Of a stretch of 58,907 nt of DNA, positions 24,973 to 36,836 are shown one piece after another. The stretch comes from Gnetum montanum (Eukaryota > Streptophyta > Gnetopsida > Gnetales > Gnetaceae): NCBI GenBank assembly GCA_015680685.1, contig MNCI01030009.1, positions 381,187-440,093 of the forward strand, in the 5' to 3' direction. Positions within the stretch are counted from its first letter, which is position 1. Every line of letters starts with the position of its first letter. Under the pieces are notes generated by a model. That model was not told where the DNA came from and made no database searches. It saw only the letters and a list, made by a program, of their open reading frames with translations. The translations under genes and the position numbers were made by a program.

Positions 24973-25087
24973 NNNNNNNNNNNNNNNNNNNNNNNNNNNN
25001 NNNNNNNNNNNNNNNNNNNNNNNNNNNNNNNNNNNNNNNNNNNNNNNNNNNNNNNNNNNNNNNNNNNNNNNNNNNNNNNNNNNNNNN
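24973..25087. other. Assembly gap (115 N)
   Basis: Flanks match 16631 and 17021 of copy A, where the intervening sequence is 389 bp. The gap therefore either has the wrong size or spans a deletion. It covers exactly the last exon of the antisense unit and the start of its fourth intron. Confidence 0.95.
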
Positions 25088-25125
25088 GATAAAAATATAA
25101 TAATATATATATATATATATATTAC

Positions 25126-26989
25126 CTGAAATCGATTATTATCAATTTGAAGGAAAAGTGCATGAGTATCCAGATGTTGAGCATAACATGTTATACTTTT
25201 CAACTCTCCTAAGAGTTGCTTCAGATTTTTTACAGCATCTAGAGCATCCTTAGGAATTGGATGCCAAGATGATGAAAGACTAGCCTATACTAAATCATAA
25301 TCTGCCTTTAAATTGCATAATTGTAACTCTCGTAGATGATAGAGATCCTCATGAACAGAACAAGGTTTATTGTCAAAGATTTGTTGATTAATACATTGAA
25401 GAAGCACAAGTTCTTCTTCAATAGCTACCACTATTTTTCCCATAGAATAAGAAGAACCAAAGATAGAGAAAGAAGAAACTACTGGAATAGATTTAGAAAT
25501 TGTTGTTGGTGTTGCCTATGGAAAGGAACCTCTTCTAGGTATTGAAAGAAAAGAAGGTATGAGTGGTGATATAGGTGGTGGTGGAATAGGAGTCTATGCA
25601 AAAGTAGTAGTTGCATCACCTCTATCCATCTCTTGGATAAAAGATTGTTTTTTCATAAGCCTCTGCAACATACAAAAATTTTAAAAAAATAAAAAAAGAA
25701 AATTATTATTAACATTATACAAGGAAAAAAAGAAAGTATTCAAACCTTTAAATAATTAAAACCTATCTCTAGTTGCTTTCTCTTATCATGTCTTGAACCT
25801 TGTTGAGGAGTTGGTTGGGATTATTATTAAGCTTGTTGTTGGGTTGATTGTCTTATGACTACTGGACTACCAAAACTTTGCCTAGTACATTGCCTTTACA
25901 AAAGAAATTTATTAAAAGAAAAAAAATTAAAATAAAATATAAAAATATAGATGAGACATTTAACTTAGTAAATTATATTTAAATATATACCTTGGAAGTA
26001 GAAAATGTGACCTATTCTTGCAATTGAACCATACCAAAGGTTGAAGTACCTTGAATTTCTTCAACCTGTGCAGATTTAGCACTATGCATTAGTTCATTCT
26101 GTATCCTAGATTGCACTATCAAATAAATAAAATAAAAAAATAATTAATAAACAAGGAAATAATAATGAAAACATGAAAGTACCTCACTAATTTCTTCTTG
26201 ACTCTGAGCTTGTTGTAAAGTCAATTGACCTTTTTGGGCACCCATAATCGAGGATCGTAATGAGTAAAACATTTTTTGGGATGATCATAACTTAAGATCG
26301 TACACATGATCAAAGGTATACAACATAGAGTATAAGATTTTAAAGGATGTTGGTGGGCAATAGAAATTTTGATTATAGTAGTATAAAAAGTAGAGAAACA
26401 TGACATCGACCAATCATAAACCCTACTAGTTATGGTGCTATGAAGTATGAAAATAGAGTAAGAACTAACATTGGATTGTTGTCTATACCATAGAACCTTG
26501 ATACTAATGAATAAAAATAAGTTAAAATAAGCATCATTAATGAAATCTTTACAAACAAATTTATTTTTGTGAATGACGGAATCAACAACATAATTGGATA
26601 ATTCCATCTTATGGAAAGATTTAAATTGTTAAGAATGAGTTGTAGGGATCAACGGATCCTCTCTTGATTTAAAATCTAAGACTACTTTGATATTAAGAGG
26701 AAGTATTGTTATTGCTCCAAAAACTAATTGAAAAATAGTACTTTTTTTATTATTATACTGCTCAAACCACTATGCAAGAATACCCTTGTAAAAGGAAAGT
26801 TTAAAAATTGGGAAAACCAGTAAATCAACAATTTAGAAGTAGTGAGAAACTGAAAACCATCTTTTTCAAGCAAGCTATGAACCCGATAGGAAGCAGTAAG
26901 AACATTATTTTAGTGTAAAAAAAATTATTAGGCAATAAAGAGTGGCTACCTAAAGGGGCTTGAGGTGAAGTTTGACGTTTAGAAGCCAT
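25126..26989 (-). pseudogene. Antisense exon-intron unit in gypsy leader, copy B
   Basis: Counterpart of 16715-18930. ATG at 26989 (MASKRQTSPQAPLG). Proposed exons: 26989-26183, 26115-25991, 25895-25767, 25662-25126; the last exon lies in the N gap. Intron 1 is 67 bp and intron 2 is 95 bp, the same as in copy A; intron 3 is 104 bp here against 86 bp there. Exon 3 is 129 nt in both copies. Exon 4 is exactly 179 codons and reads through SIPVVSSFSIFGSS and a Leu/Lys-rich helical stretch to NRFQ at a clean CAG|GTAATA donor. Decay seen: donor of intron 3 GT changed to AT, acceptor of intron 2 AG changed to AA, a deletion of about 50 bp near the end of exon 1, and in-frame TAG codons. TAGs at 25594-25596 and 26012-26014 are at the same codons as in copy A. 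Function unknown. Confidence 0.6.
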
Positions 26990-27070
26990 GAATTCTTTAT
27001 AATAGTAAATTTTCAAACGTCTTTGTAGATAATCTTTTACTAGTTGTGATGAGTAAATCAACTTACTTCT

Positions 27071-27080
27071 TATATTTATA
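27071..27080 (-). promoter_or_regulatory. TATA-like motif upstream of antisense unit B
   Basis: Minus strand TATAAATATA, same motif and nearly the same distance from the antisense ATG as in copy A. Confidence 0.3.
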
Positions 27081-28289
27081 ATGTAATCATAGAAATCTTA
27101 GTAAAAGAAAACAGAAAGTACAACTTAAGATAAGAAAATATTTAATAAAAGTTAATGTATACATTTTTTTACAAGAAAAAGCTAATGTTTACTTTTTGTT
27201 TAAAAAGCTAACGTTCACTTTTTTGGATTTTATGATTTTTAGGTTCACTAAAGTGAAGGTATCTATATTTTAATGCAAAGTACTTTCCAAAATGATTTCA
27301 ACAATACCAATTTCATCAAAATCCGACTTACGGTTTGGAAGATATGATCATTCTCGGTTTACATATAGTTNTTTGGCTTGTGGCCAGGCCTACGACTAAT
27401 TGCGGCTAACCACGACAAGGTTGCGGTCAGTTGTGGCCAGCCATGGGAGGGGGTCACAAAATAAATCTAGCCCCGATGGCTAGAGCAAACAAACATTTGT
27501 TTCTCCCATCATTTTTTCCACCACTTTTTTTGCTACCACCGTTGCACGCCTACCTACACCGCCCATCGCTACCTCCCGCGCCACCCATCACTGCCTCCTG
27601 TGTTGTCTATCACCGCCTCCCATGCCACCTATCACTACCTCTCATGCTACTTATGACTACCTCTCTTATGCTTCCAATCACTGCCTTCTAGCCACCGCAT
27701 GGGCCCTAAATCCGTTGTTTGTCAATTGATAGAAAAATTAAAATTTTTCAACTATTAATGGAAATTTTGAAATTTTTGTTAACTAATAGAAATTTAATTT
27801 TTTTTTGCGTTGTTAATGTTAATTTAAGAATAAATATGTGCTCAATTATTTATAAAATATAAATTTGCATTATGGTAGTAACACAAATAAAAATTTTGTC
27901 ATTAAGCGTGCATGTACTAGAGTAGAACTGGGATGGGTGACCTCTCCAGAAGTTTCGAAAAATGTGAAAAATAAGAAAACTTAAAACAACTATAAATTTT
28001 CAATCCGAAGTCTGTTTTCAACCAAAAAAAAAATCGATTCCAATAGATTTGAACCTTCCAGACTCAACGGAATGATAAAATTTAGCTTTTGGATTACAAA
28101 AAATTAACTTTTAATTCCTTTATTTAGGTCCCAAAATAATTAGGATTTGGTAAGAAATCCATAACAGTTTCAACTTGTTGCACAATTGACTAAATGATTT
28201 TGAATCCCATAAAAAGGCCATAGAGGCTAAGGATTCTCAAACATACCTAATTTCTTTAATTTACCACCTGAAGAATAAATTAGAGAAAG
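27081..28289. other. Gypsy leader B with minisatellite
   Basis: Matches leader A. A single N at 27371 stands where copy A has about 140 extra bases. A GC-rich block of 'tggcc' words at about 27374-27450 and the C-rich minisatellite at 27557-27689 follow; no coding evidence. Confidence 0.6.
27557..27689. repeat. C-rich minisatellite, copy B
   Basis: About six imperfect 21-24-bp units ('cacccatcactgcctcc', 'cacctatcactacctctc'), homologous to 19604-19745 but with more CpG retained. Confidence 0.75.
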
Positions 28290-30715
28290 ATGGAAGCCCA
28301 AGCTAATGATCAAATAATTGCCCTTGAAAAAACATTAATGAGATTAGGGGTGTTTAAGAAGAACTTCGACACTTAAACCAAGGGTTTGGGATAGAGATGC
28401 AAAATATTTTTGAAGAAATTAAGAAATTATCCCAAAATTTAGAGGATAAATGGTCTAAAGTACAAGGAAATATGGATTCCTTTGTTGACTCCATCAAGCA
28501 ATTAACCAACCATCTTATTCAACCTTCCAACCCTACCCATGGTCTACCTAGAGTACAACAACAAGATTAACCTTCCATTAGGAATCCACAACAAACACAA
28601 CCTCCACTTGATGGACAAGATACTAAAATCCACCTTGTAGACTGTAGAACTGAAATTGAGAGTGAAGGATATGGGAACTGGCTTAATCCATCTAGAGAAT
28701 CATTGACACAAGTGCATGCTAAGAAGGTAAAATTAGATCATTATGATGAAGCCCCCAGATCTAGTGCTAAGGAAAAGGATTGGCTTGATACAATGAAAAA
28801 CTACTTTGATATGTTGAATTTGTCAAGCCATGAATGTCTAGAAGTTATCTCCTTGTATTTAAGAGGACTTGCAGCAACATGGTGGAATGGGCTAAGATCT
28901 CAAGGTTTGATTACAAATTGGCATATTTTTTGTTGAGATTTTGAATAAAACTTTGTTCCCAATTCTTTTCTCAAGAGTGTAAAATAAGATTTGATTCCTT
29001 AAGTTTGGGAAAACGATTTGTAGATGATTATTACAAAGAATTTTGTGATCTTTCTCAGTATGTAAGTCACTAGGATGAGGGAGAATTAGCTTCACAATTC
29101 ATTGGAAGATTGCATGCTTAATTACGTCCATAAACACTAGCCCATAATCCCCAAAATGTTGATGAAGCATATAGAATTGCTAAGGATTATGAGGAATTAA
29201 ATGAGATTGCCCAAAATGTCAAATTGCTAAGGATGTTTCTTTTGTGGTGAGGATCATCTTAAATGAGATTGCCCAAAATTTGAAGCAAAAATACAAAGGG
29301 CCAACCAAATTAGAAATTAGAAACCAAATCGAAACATGAGCAAAGGAAAAATTCTAGTCGCTACAGCAGCCATCAAGAAAATATCTACATCAACTAAATT
29401 AAGTTTGCAAAAATTTCAATTTGCTTTATTGATTTTTGAAGATTCAATTGAAGGTAAATAAATTAAATTTTTGATTGATAGTGGTGCCAATGATAACTTT
29501 ATTTCTCCAAAGTTAATTAATTTATTGAAATTAAGTCTCCCTCCCAAGAAAATTATTAAGATAGAATTGGTAGATGCAACAATTGTGAGCAAACATACCA
29601 GGTATGAAAAAATTAACTTTACTTTGCAAAATATGCCCTTCATTGATGAATTTTTTGAATTTGAACTAGGTGATGTTGATGCAATTTTAGGAATGTCTTT
29701 CCTGCAAAACTTTGATGTTACTGCCCACTTTGGAACTCATATTTTAAAAGTCCCAACCACTGATAGAGTTAGGGTTCTAAGGGAGGTAGGAAGAGCAAAG
29801 AAAATTCATACGAAAACTATTAAGCAAGCTAAAAGATTAGTCAAAAAAGGTGCTACAATATTAGTTGTTAAAGTTATTCAACCTCAGAAACTTTGGAGTG
29901 TTGACATCATAAATGAACTTAAAGAATATAAAGATTTAGTATTTGGTGAAACTAGAGAATTACCTCCAAAAAGAACTGTTGAACATGCCATTGATATTTT
30001 TGCTGGTACACAACTTGTCTCAAAAGCTCCTTATAGATTTCGTACTTAAGAATTAAGAGAATTAAAAGTATAGTTAGACCAATTATTGGAAGAAGAGAAA
30101 ATTAGACCTATCATATCACCTTGGGGTGCACTAATTCTATTTGTCAAAAAGAAAGATGGTACTCTAAGATTATGGATTGATTATAGAGCATTGAACAAAG
30201 TGACAATTAAAAATACTTATCCTTTACCTAGAATTGATGATTTATTAAAGAACATTAATTAAAAGCTAAATTGAGTAACTGTGAACTCTTTAAGGAAGAA
30301 GTCTCATACTGAGGACATATAGTTTCCAAGAAAGGATTGCAAGTGGATCCAGCAAAAATTAGTGTAATATGAGATTGGCCTAAATTAAAAGTTATAGTTG
30401 TTTGAAGTTTCTAATGTTAGCCAATTTTTATCGATGTTTCACTAAAGATTATTCTACCTTGGTAACCCCATTAACTAACCTTTTGTAGGAGAAACATGAG
30501 TTTAAATTTAATGCAAGGACTCTTTTCTTAGATTAAAGATGATACTTACAATAGCACCTATTTTGAGAATTTTAGATGAAGATATACTGTTTGAAGTATC
30601 CATAGATGCCTATGGAATAGGAATTGGGGTGGTATGTTATGAATCTCATAAATTATGAGGAGTCGAGGTAAATTACTCAACCCATGCTTTAGAATTAGTA
30701 GCAATTGTTTAAGAA
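28290..30715 (+). pseudogene. Gypsy gag-pol pseudogene B (gag, PR, part RT, RNase H)
   Basis: ATG at 28290 (MEAQANDQ). Gag core at 28703-28936 (KLDHYDEAP ... LAATWWNGL) ends at a TGA shared with copy A; the zinc knuckle near 29240-29275 (CFFCGEDHLK-stop-DCPK) shares a second TGA. A 192-codon open stretch at 29471-30049 carries the protease with an intact DSGAND active site and a GMSFLQNFDV flap region. Reverse transcriptase keeps its start ([19 protein letters not shown]) then loses its middle at about 30244. Its end and an RNase H start (ILDEDILFEVSIDAYG) survive, which copy A lacks. Coding similarity stops near 30715. Confidence 0.9.
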
Positions 30716-33700
30716 AAAGACCAAGGCGATGATGATTTACCTCCTAGGCAAGATAAAATTGAACTATAAAAATAGCAAGAGAAACAACCAAATGTGAAGT
30801 GTGAGACCAATGTGTATAGCTAAAAATAAAAGAATAGATAACATACAAATATGAGCTATAGATACAATAGATAAAGAAGGATGCATGCAATCACCTTCTT
30901 TAACACTTAAGTGTACACTTTTAAGATTCTACGAAGTAGGAATCATCAAGCATGAGATGAAAGTCTCAATTAAGATGAAATTCCTTCTTTACTAATCAAA
31001 TAAGACCATAACCATTTTGTACTTGCAATCAATCTACAAGATCCTAAATTTCCATGCTGGAAACTATGACAACTTTCTTCATGTTAAACTAATTCTATCA
31101 TTTCTTCTTATAGGAAGTAGAAAATAAACTAAAATAAAATAAGAACCTAGCACTCTTATATTATTATAGAATTATTGGAAAATCCCCACCAAAAAATAGC
31201 TTTTAAAAGTCCCTCAAATTTCATGGTGAATACCATTTTAGAAAAAGAAATAGTATTCATAGCTTGGCAAATAAAATGGCTAAAATCAAAAGCTTACTAT
31301 TTAATATTTTGAACCTTCACTAGGACAAAGGCCATGATTTTGAAAAAATACTAAATCTATTCAATAGCGTAGCTTTGTAATCATGATTGCTATATATTAA
31401 AAAATTGCATCACAAAATACATCCAAAAATATACCAACATGGTGTTTGGCATCTTGGTTGTAGTATAAAATTACATTTCAAAACATATCAAAAAATACAC
31501 TGACATGGTATTTGGCATCTTGATTATATAAGGATTAAAATTTACAAAAATACATAGCTTCCTGAATGTCCCCGACATCTTCATACATGATGGATATGGA
31601 TTTTGTGCATTTTAAAATATATTAATAGAATGATGACAACCACCATAGTTAGATGTACTACTATGGTAATAGCTTGTTAAAACTAATTACTCATGGTTTG
31701 AATCTATGGAATTAGTGGCACCTTATTATCAATGACTTTGACTACTATGACTTTTACCATTAGCTACAAATTTTGAAAATAAAATCATCTATCTATTTCC
31801 CGAATGCTATGTTTATGAGCCAAATCATTATTTATGAGCTAAATATGAGTACTCAAATAAAGATGCTAAAAGAGATATTAGTATAAACACATCATGCAAA
31901 ACTATTATTAGTACTTAAACATAGTTGAAATTGTAATCTTAACTATCACTAAAATGCCTTAGTATATATTTTGTATGTTTTTATAAATCAGTTAAGCACT
32001 TCAAATCAAATAATCAAAAGTATTGGTAATTAACTAGGATGATAAAACTAGATTATAGGTGAAAATAGAACATAATTCTCATGTTTAGATAAAAAGTTAG
32101 ATTTTTGCACTGTAGCTAAAAATCTGTAATTTGTTCCTGATTTGGAAAATAAAATTTTAATTTATGTAGAATTGGTTTCTAAGATCGATTTCATTAAATC
32201 CAAATAGGAGGTAATCTCTTAGTTTCATCTAAAGCTTAATGTAATTGGAAAGATATTTACTTAATGTTATATATATATATAATTACTAATAATTATGATG
32301 AATCCATGGTGAACCTTGCCTCATGAGGTATTGAAACTAAGACAATTTTTTATATTTTTCCAAAGATATAATAGAAAACCACAGACCCCTTAATACCTAA
32401 GTAATAGTCTTTTGATGAAAACTCATCTCTAATATTTTTTCTTCTAGGAATATTCTATCTTGAATAGTCTTTTTGCATGCTTTTGCATGTTTTTCTATTA
32501 ATTTTATTTCATGAGAGATTTCTTTCCTTTCTCTCATAATTCATGTCTAGCACATTTTTGGAACTATTCCTAGCATATATTGTTCCTAATGATTTTCCTC
32601 TAGAAGTGAATTGTACTATAGTTTGATCATAGTCATCATGATATCAATTTTATCTCTAGGCTTCATGCTTTGTTTTACAATTTTCTTGAAGTATTTTTAT
32701 CTCTGGGATTCCTTGTTTTGTGTTTTCAATGTATTTATTTTTATTTATAGTAAATAATACAAGTTGATATCCTTGAAAAACTTTAAAATATTTTTGGTTC
32801 AAATTAGCATAGGTATTCACATACAGTAGTGTGAAAGTCATTCAACATTATGTTTAATATTGAAATTATTTTTTAAAATGTAGAAAGTAGGGATATAATT
32901 GAAGTTAGAACACTTAATTATTTCCTATGTAACCACTTATGTTTGCTACTTTATGTAAAAGTTTAATGATGGATTTAAGGTTAAGATAAGGAAGAGTACT
33001 AGAAAATGTTACAACACCTACACTCCTTACCTAAGAGAGAGATAGATTTCTTTTAAAGCAATAGTTGAGTTGGGATGGATAATATGTTGAGAAAGAAATG
33101 ATAAAGAAATATAATATCTTATGCTCACACAATTAATATATTATATTTTATGAAATTGTATATGAAAGGCTTAAAATTATAGAAGCTATTTCTAGAATTT
33201 AGGATAGGTGTTAAAGATCTAGCATAGATGATCTAACAAGTACTTCTCCTTTCTTAGAGGATGTGAGAAATTCTTTTATTGTTGGTCCACTTTAGATCTT
33301 TGGATCTTAATGATATTTGGCTTTCTAAAATTCTCTTTATCTATAATAAAAATTCAATCATCAAATTATCCTAATACTTAAAAAATTTCTAATAAAATAA
33401 AAATACACGATAGTGGAGATTATCATGATCATGAAAATCTTTGTAAACAAATTACCATCTTGAAAGTGGAGATAAAGTGATAAAAATGATGTTATTGTAA
33501 AATCCATTAAGGATAATCTATAGCATGGAGAATATGCATACAAAAGGATGGTGTAATGTAAGACAACGTAAAAAACTATACAATAACATAGCATTTGATG
33601 GTTTATGCTGTTAACTAACTAATTTTGTTAATTTAAGATTACTAAAATTAAGTTTTTAAAAGTTGTATGATGTCATTAGCTAGAAGATGTATAGTAGCAA

Positions 33701-36350
33701 AGAAAAAAAGCAAATGTAAGTCATCCTTAGTGGCTACCAACCTTTACAAACTACTAGTGTACTCTTCTAGAGGGAGTTGAATCTATCTCTCACTTTTAAT
33801 TCTAAGATAAAGAAAACTTAAATGAAGCTTGCTAATAGTACTTTGATACTTGATTAAAATAAGAAATCAAAGATAGTGAGCTTCTACATCTAGTTTATTA
33901 GATCTAATGTAATGTAAATGAAATTGCTTTTTATTTTCTACATTAGACCATAATTGTAATAAAACTTGTTGCTTAAAATTAGTGACTAAGACTTTGCTTG
34001 TAGTTCCTTCTAAAGAATATTCCATTTACTTAATCATTACATTCCCTGAAAATACCAATTATAGTCTTATGAATTACTAAAATGTTTTTTAAAAAAATTT
34101 ATCTTATTTTAAGCTATTTAAGCTATTCGTGAATATAATAAATTGGCTCAAGACTTCTACTTCTAGGGATAATAAAACACATTCAAACAACAAAATTAAG
34201 TTAAGTGTTTGCATCTTCACCTTTAACTCATTAAGAAGAAGAGATTTTTATAATATTTTAAAATTTTCTTAAAGATTAGTACTGAGTCTAGATCTCTATA
34301 CAACACATTTACACAATATAGTAGGATAGACAATAGTCTCAAAAATTTGTATAGAACCATCATCAATGTAATGATGGTTATGATGTAGCATACTAAGTCA
34401 ATGTTAATTACTTACTAATATGAAATGTTGTATGTGTTTTCAAAACATCACATGTACACCGAGCCATCCTACATTCATGCCTATCCAAGTATGTTCACAT
34501 GTATTTAGAATTTGCACACTTATATAGATAAGTCATTGTGTTAAATTCTACATAATTTAGTAGATCCTCCACATTACTATCACTACTTCATAATGCTTGA
34601 TTAACCTTGCATAATTTACCCATGTTACTATTTTTTCAATGTTGTAATAAGAACTATCATCACCTAAAGCCACAATATTCATCTCGCTAAGCATGATCTT
34701 GAGAGGCTTAGTGAATGAGTGAATATGTAATCTCTTTACGATTTTATATCTAGTTTTACCATTGTAATAGATAAAATAAATATTATATGACATGAATTTT
34801 GAATATCCACATCTTTCACATTTCCATTTAAAAATTTTACAATAATTTTATGCTAGTACATTGGTGATGCATATGGTTGGATTAGGTTATAAGAATGCCT
34901 TGAATGTAAGTAAATGACATTTGATAATTTTCATAACACTACATTTGAAACAAGGAAGATGCTATGGTATATAAATTGAAATATATAATTGAGATAACAT
35001 TTTAAATAGAAAATATGAAAAAATGAAAACCAAAGTTTTATTAACTCTCTAGACCTTAGAGATTTATTAGATAGTAGAAATGTTAATAATAAATTTTGCA
35101 TTATATTTTAAAACTAGATTTATTGGATTATCGAAACATCATTAAGAAAGTTATTAAGTGTTTTTGGTAACACTTGGAACAAATTAACTAAATTTATAAC
35201 TATATTTATCAAACATGGAGTAGTGAAAGAATATAAAAATGGTGGTCTTAGTGTACAAAAGAATGGATCCTATATTAAACATTCTCTTTGAGAGTGTAAC
35301 TATTTCTAGATGTCACTCAACCATGATAGCCAGTAATAATTTTATTTATTTTATGATTGTAGATTGTTAGGAAATGATGCCTAGCAATAAGGGTTCAACT
35401 TGCTTTTTGATGTATTAGTAGAATGAATTGCATGAAGTTGCTTGAAAAATATTAGAAATGATAGTATTAAGAATTTTAGTTTTGATATTTTTTTAAAAAA
35501 TTGAAAAATGATCATTTTTTATTTTTATTTTTTGAAGTCATTTTTGTATATTTTAAATTAGTTTTTGTCCTTAGGATGAAAGACTTTGGGACTTAGTTTC
35601 ATTTTGTGATTTCACAAATCAAGTTACAAAACCATCTTTGGAGTAGAAGATGTCTCTATTACTTTATGTTGAACAAGTTTTAGGATGCATATCATGCCAT
35701 AAGGACAAGTTGTTTGAGGACATCGACAAAAGTAAAGAAATATGTATGTAGCTACAATCTCATGCTTTAACCAAAATGATTCATCAATATGTACAAGAAT
35801 TCTTAGTGAAATGTATCTTTGCCAAAGATGTCTTTGAAAATATATAATCTTTGTAGTAGTCATGCCAGCTAAAAAGAAAATTTTATTTTAGTTCATTTAG
35901 GTAACTTGGGCTAGATGTGGTTTTCAAAATCCTAGTGTTACATAGGGACATGCCCCCATAAAAAATTTTCACATTTGGGATGTCATAGGAATGTAGATGT
36001 AACACTCTCCTTCATAGCATTAAGTTAAAGTACATTACATTGTGTAAAGAAGCTCTAATGAATGATTGGCCATAGCAAAGAAATGAAACATTTAATGAGA
36101 GTATGCAACAAGAAGGAAATAAAAATAGAACTTACAATGAATTCATGATCGAAGGACAAGAAGAAACTAGAATAATAAATGAAAAGAAATGTAATAATTA
36201 ACTTATATAAATTATGTATAGTGAATATTAAAAACTAACTAAAAGAGATGAATAATCATAAACTGAAATTCTATAATATATCAAAATAATTAATAATACT
36301 AATAATGAGAATAATAAATCTGAAATTCTTGTAATAACCAACATGATAAA
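30716..36350. other. 5.6 kb with no recognisable gene
   Basis: AT-rich, stop-dense, CpG-poor. The only structure I can support is a short tandem repeat at 31402-31533 and TA microsatellites near 32270. Open stretches reach 60-80 codons without any motif. Confidence 0.6.
31402..31533. repeat. Two 66-bp tandem units
   Basis: 31402-31467 and 31468-31533 align without gaps (aaattgcatcacaaaatac / aaattacatttcaaaacat; 'acatggtgtttggcatcttg' / 'acatggtatttggcatcttg'). A third, weaker unit may follow. Confidence 0.8.
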
Positions 36351-36824
36351 TGTTGAAGCTTTGGTATGTTCTAGTAGGTTTAACATGCTAGTTGGTGTTT
36401 ATATTTAGTCACCTTGTGATCTTATGTATACATCAGAATGATGTATAATACTGAATATGGTGGTTTGTATTATATTTAAGTTAATTATATATAATCATCT
36501 CTCTTAACTAGTAATAACTATTCATTATGTTTGCTTGTTACTGAGATGTGACTATTTCATTATAACTATATAAGTGATAAACTTGGTTTTTTGAGGATCT
36601 ATAGTATAGAAACAACAATATATGATTTAGTATTTATAATATAACAAAGACATTTAGTTATTTTATTTTTCTTTATTCCTTTTTTATTTATGTTTTTAGG
36701 ATTGACATATATAACATTGTGACTTTTTTATATGACATGATGCATGTTTATTTTAATATCAATAGTCATCAAATCATTTCTATTATATATCAAACCTAGT
36801 GATTAACATCACAAAACTTCAACA
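36351..36824 (+). mobile_element. Copia LTR (probable 5' LTR)
   Basis: 474 bp with 8-bp inverted ends TGTTGAAG and CTTCAACA. The end directly abuts tggtattggagc (36825-36836), a near match to the initiator Met primer site, so this is a 5' LTR rather than a solo LTR. The partner LTR is not evident; the sequence at 48207 starts with the same eight bases behind a purine tract but does not align beyond that. Confidence 0.6.
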
Positions 36825-36836
36825 TGGTATTGGAGC

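Larger units (their letters stand above)
24865..30715 (+). mobile_element. Truncated second copy (B) of the same gypsy element
   Basis: Internal region colinear with copy A: the sequence after the primer site (24880-24972) matches 16540-16631, followed by an assembly gap, the antisense unit, leader, gag, protease, partial reverse transcriptase and RNase H. Similarity to known gypsy protein ends at about 30715; integrase, chromodomain and a third LTR are absent. A deletion near 30244 removes roughly 300 bp of reverse transcriptase, including the active site. Confidence 0.9.

Noticed and set aside
25088-25124. Long TA run beside the N gap as a satellite
   Set aside because: A simple microsatellite also present in copy A at 17045; it lies in intron 4 of the antisense unit.
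27431-27691. 86-codon plus-strand Pro/His-rich frame
   Set aside because: It is the C-rich minisatellite read in one frame; no protein evidence.
35970-35990. gggatgtcata near 35980 as a gypsy LTR end
   Set aside because: No primer-binding site follows and no matching TGTGACATC start was found upstream.
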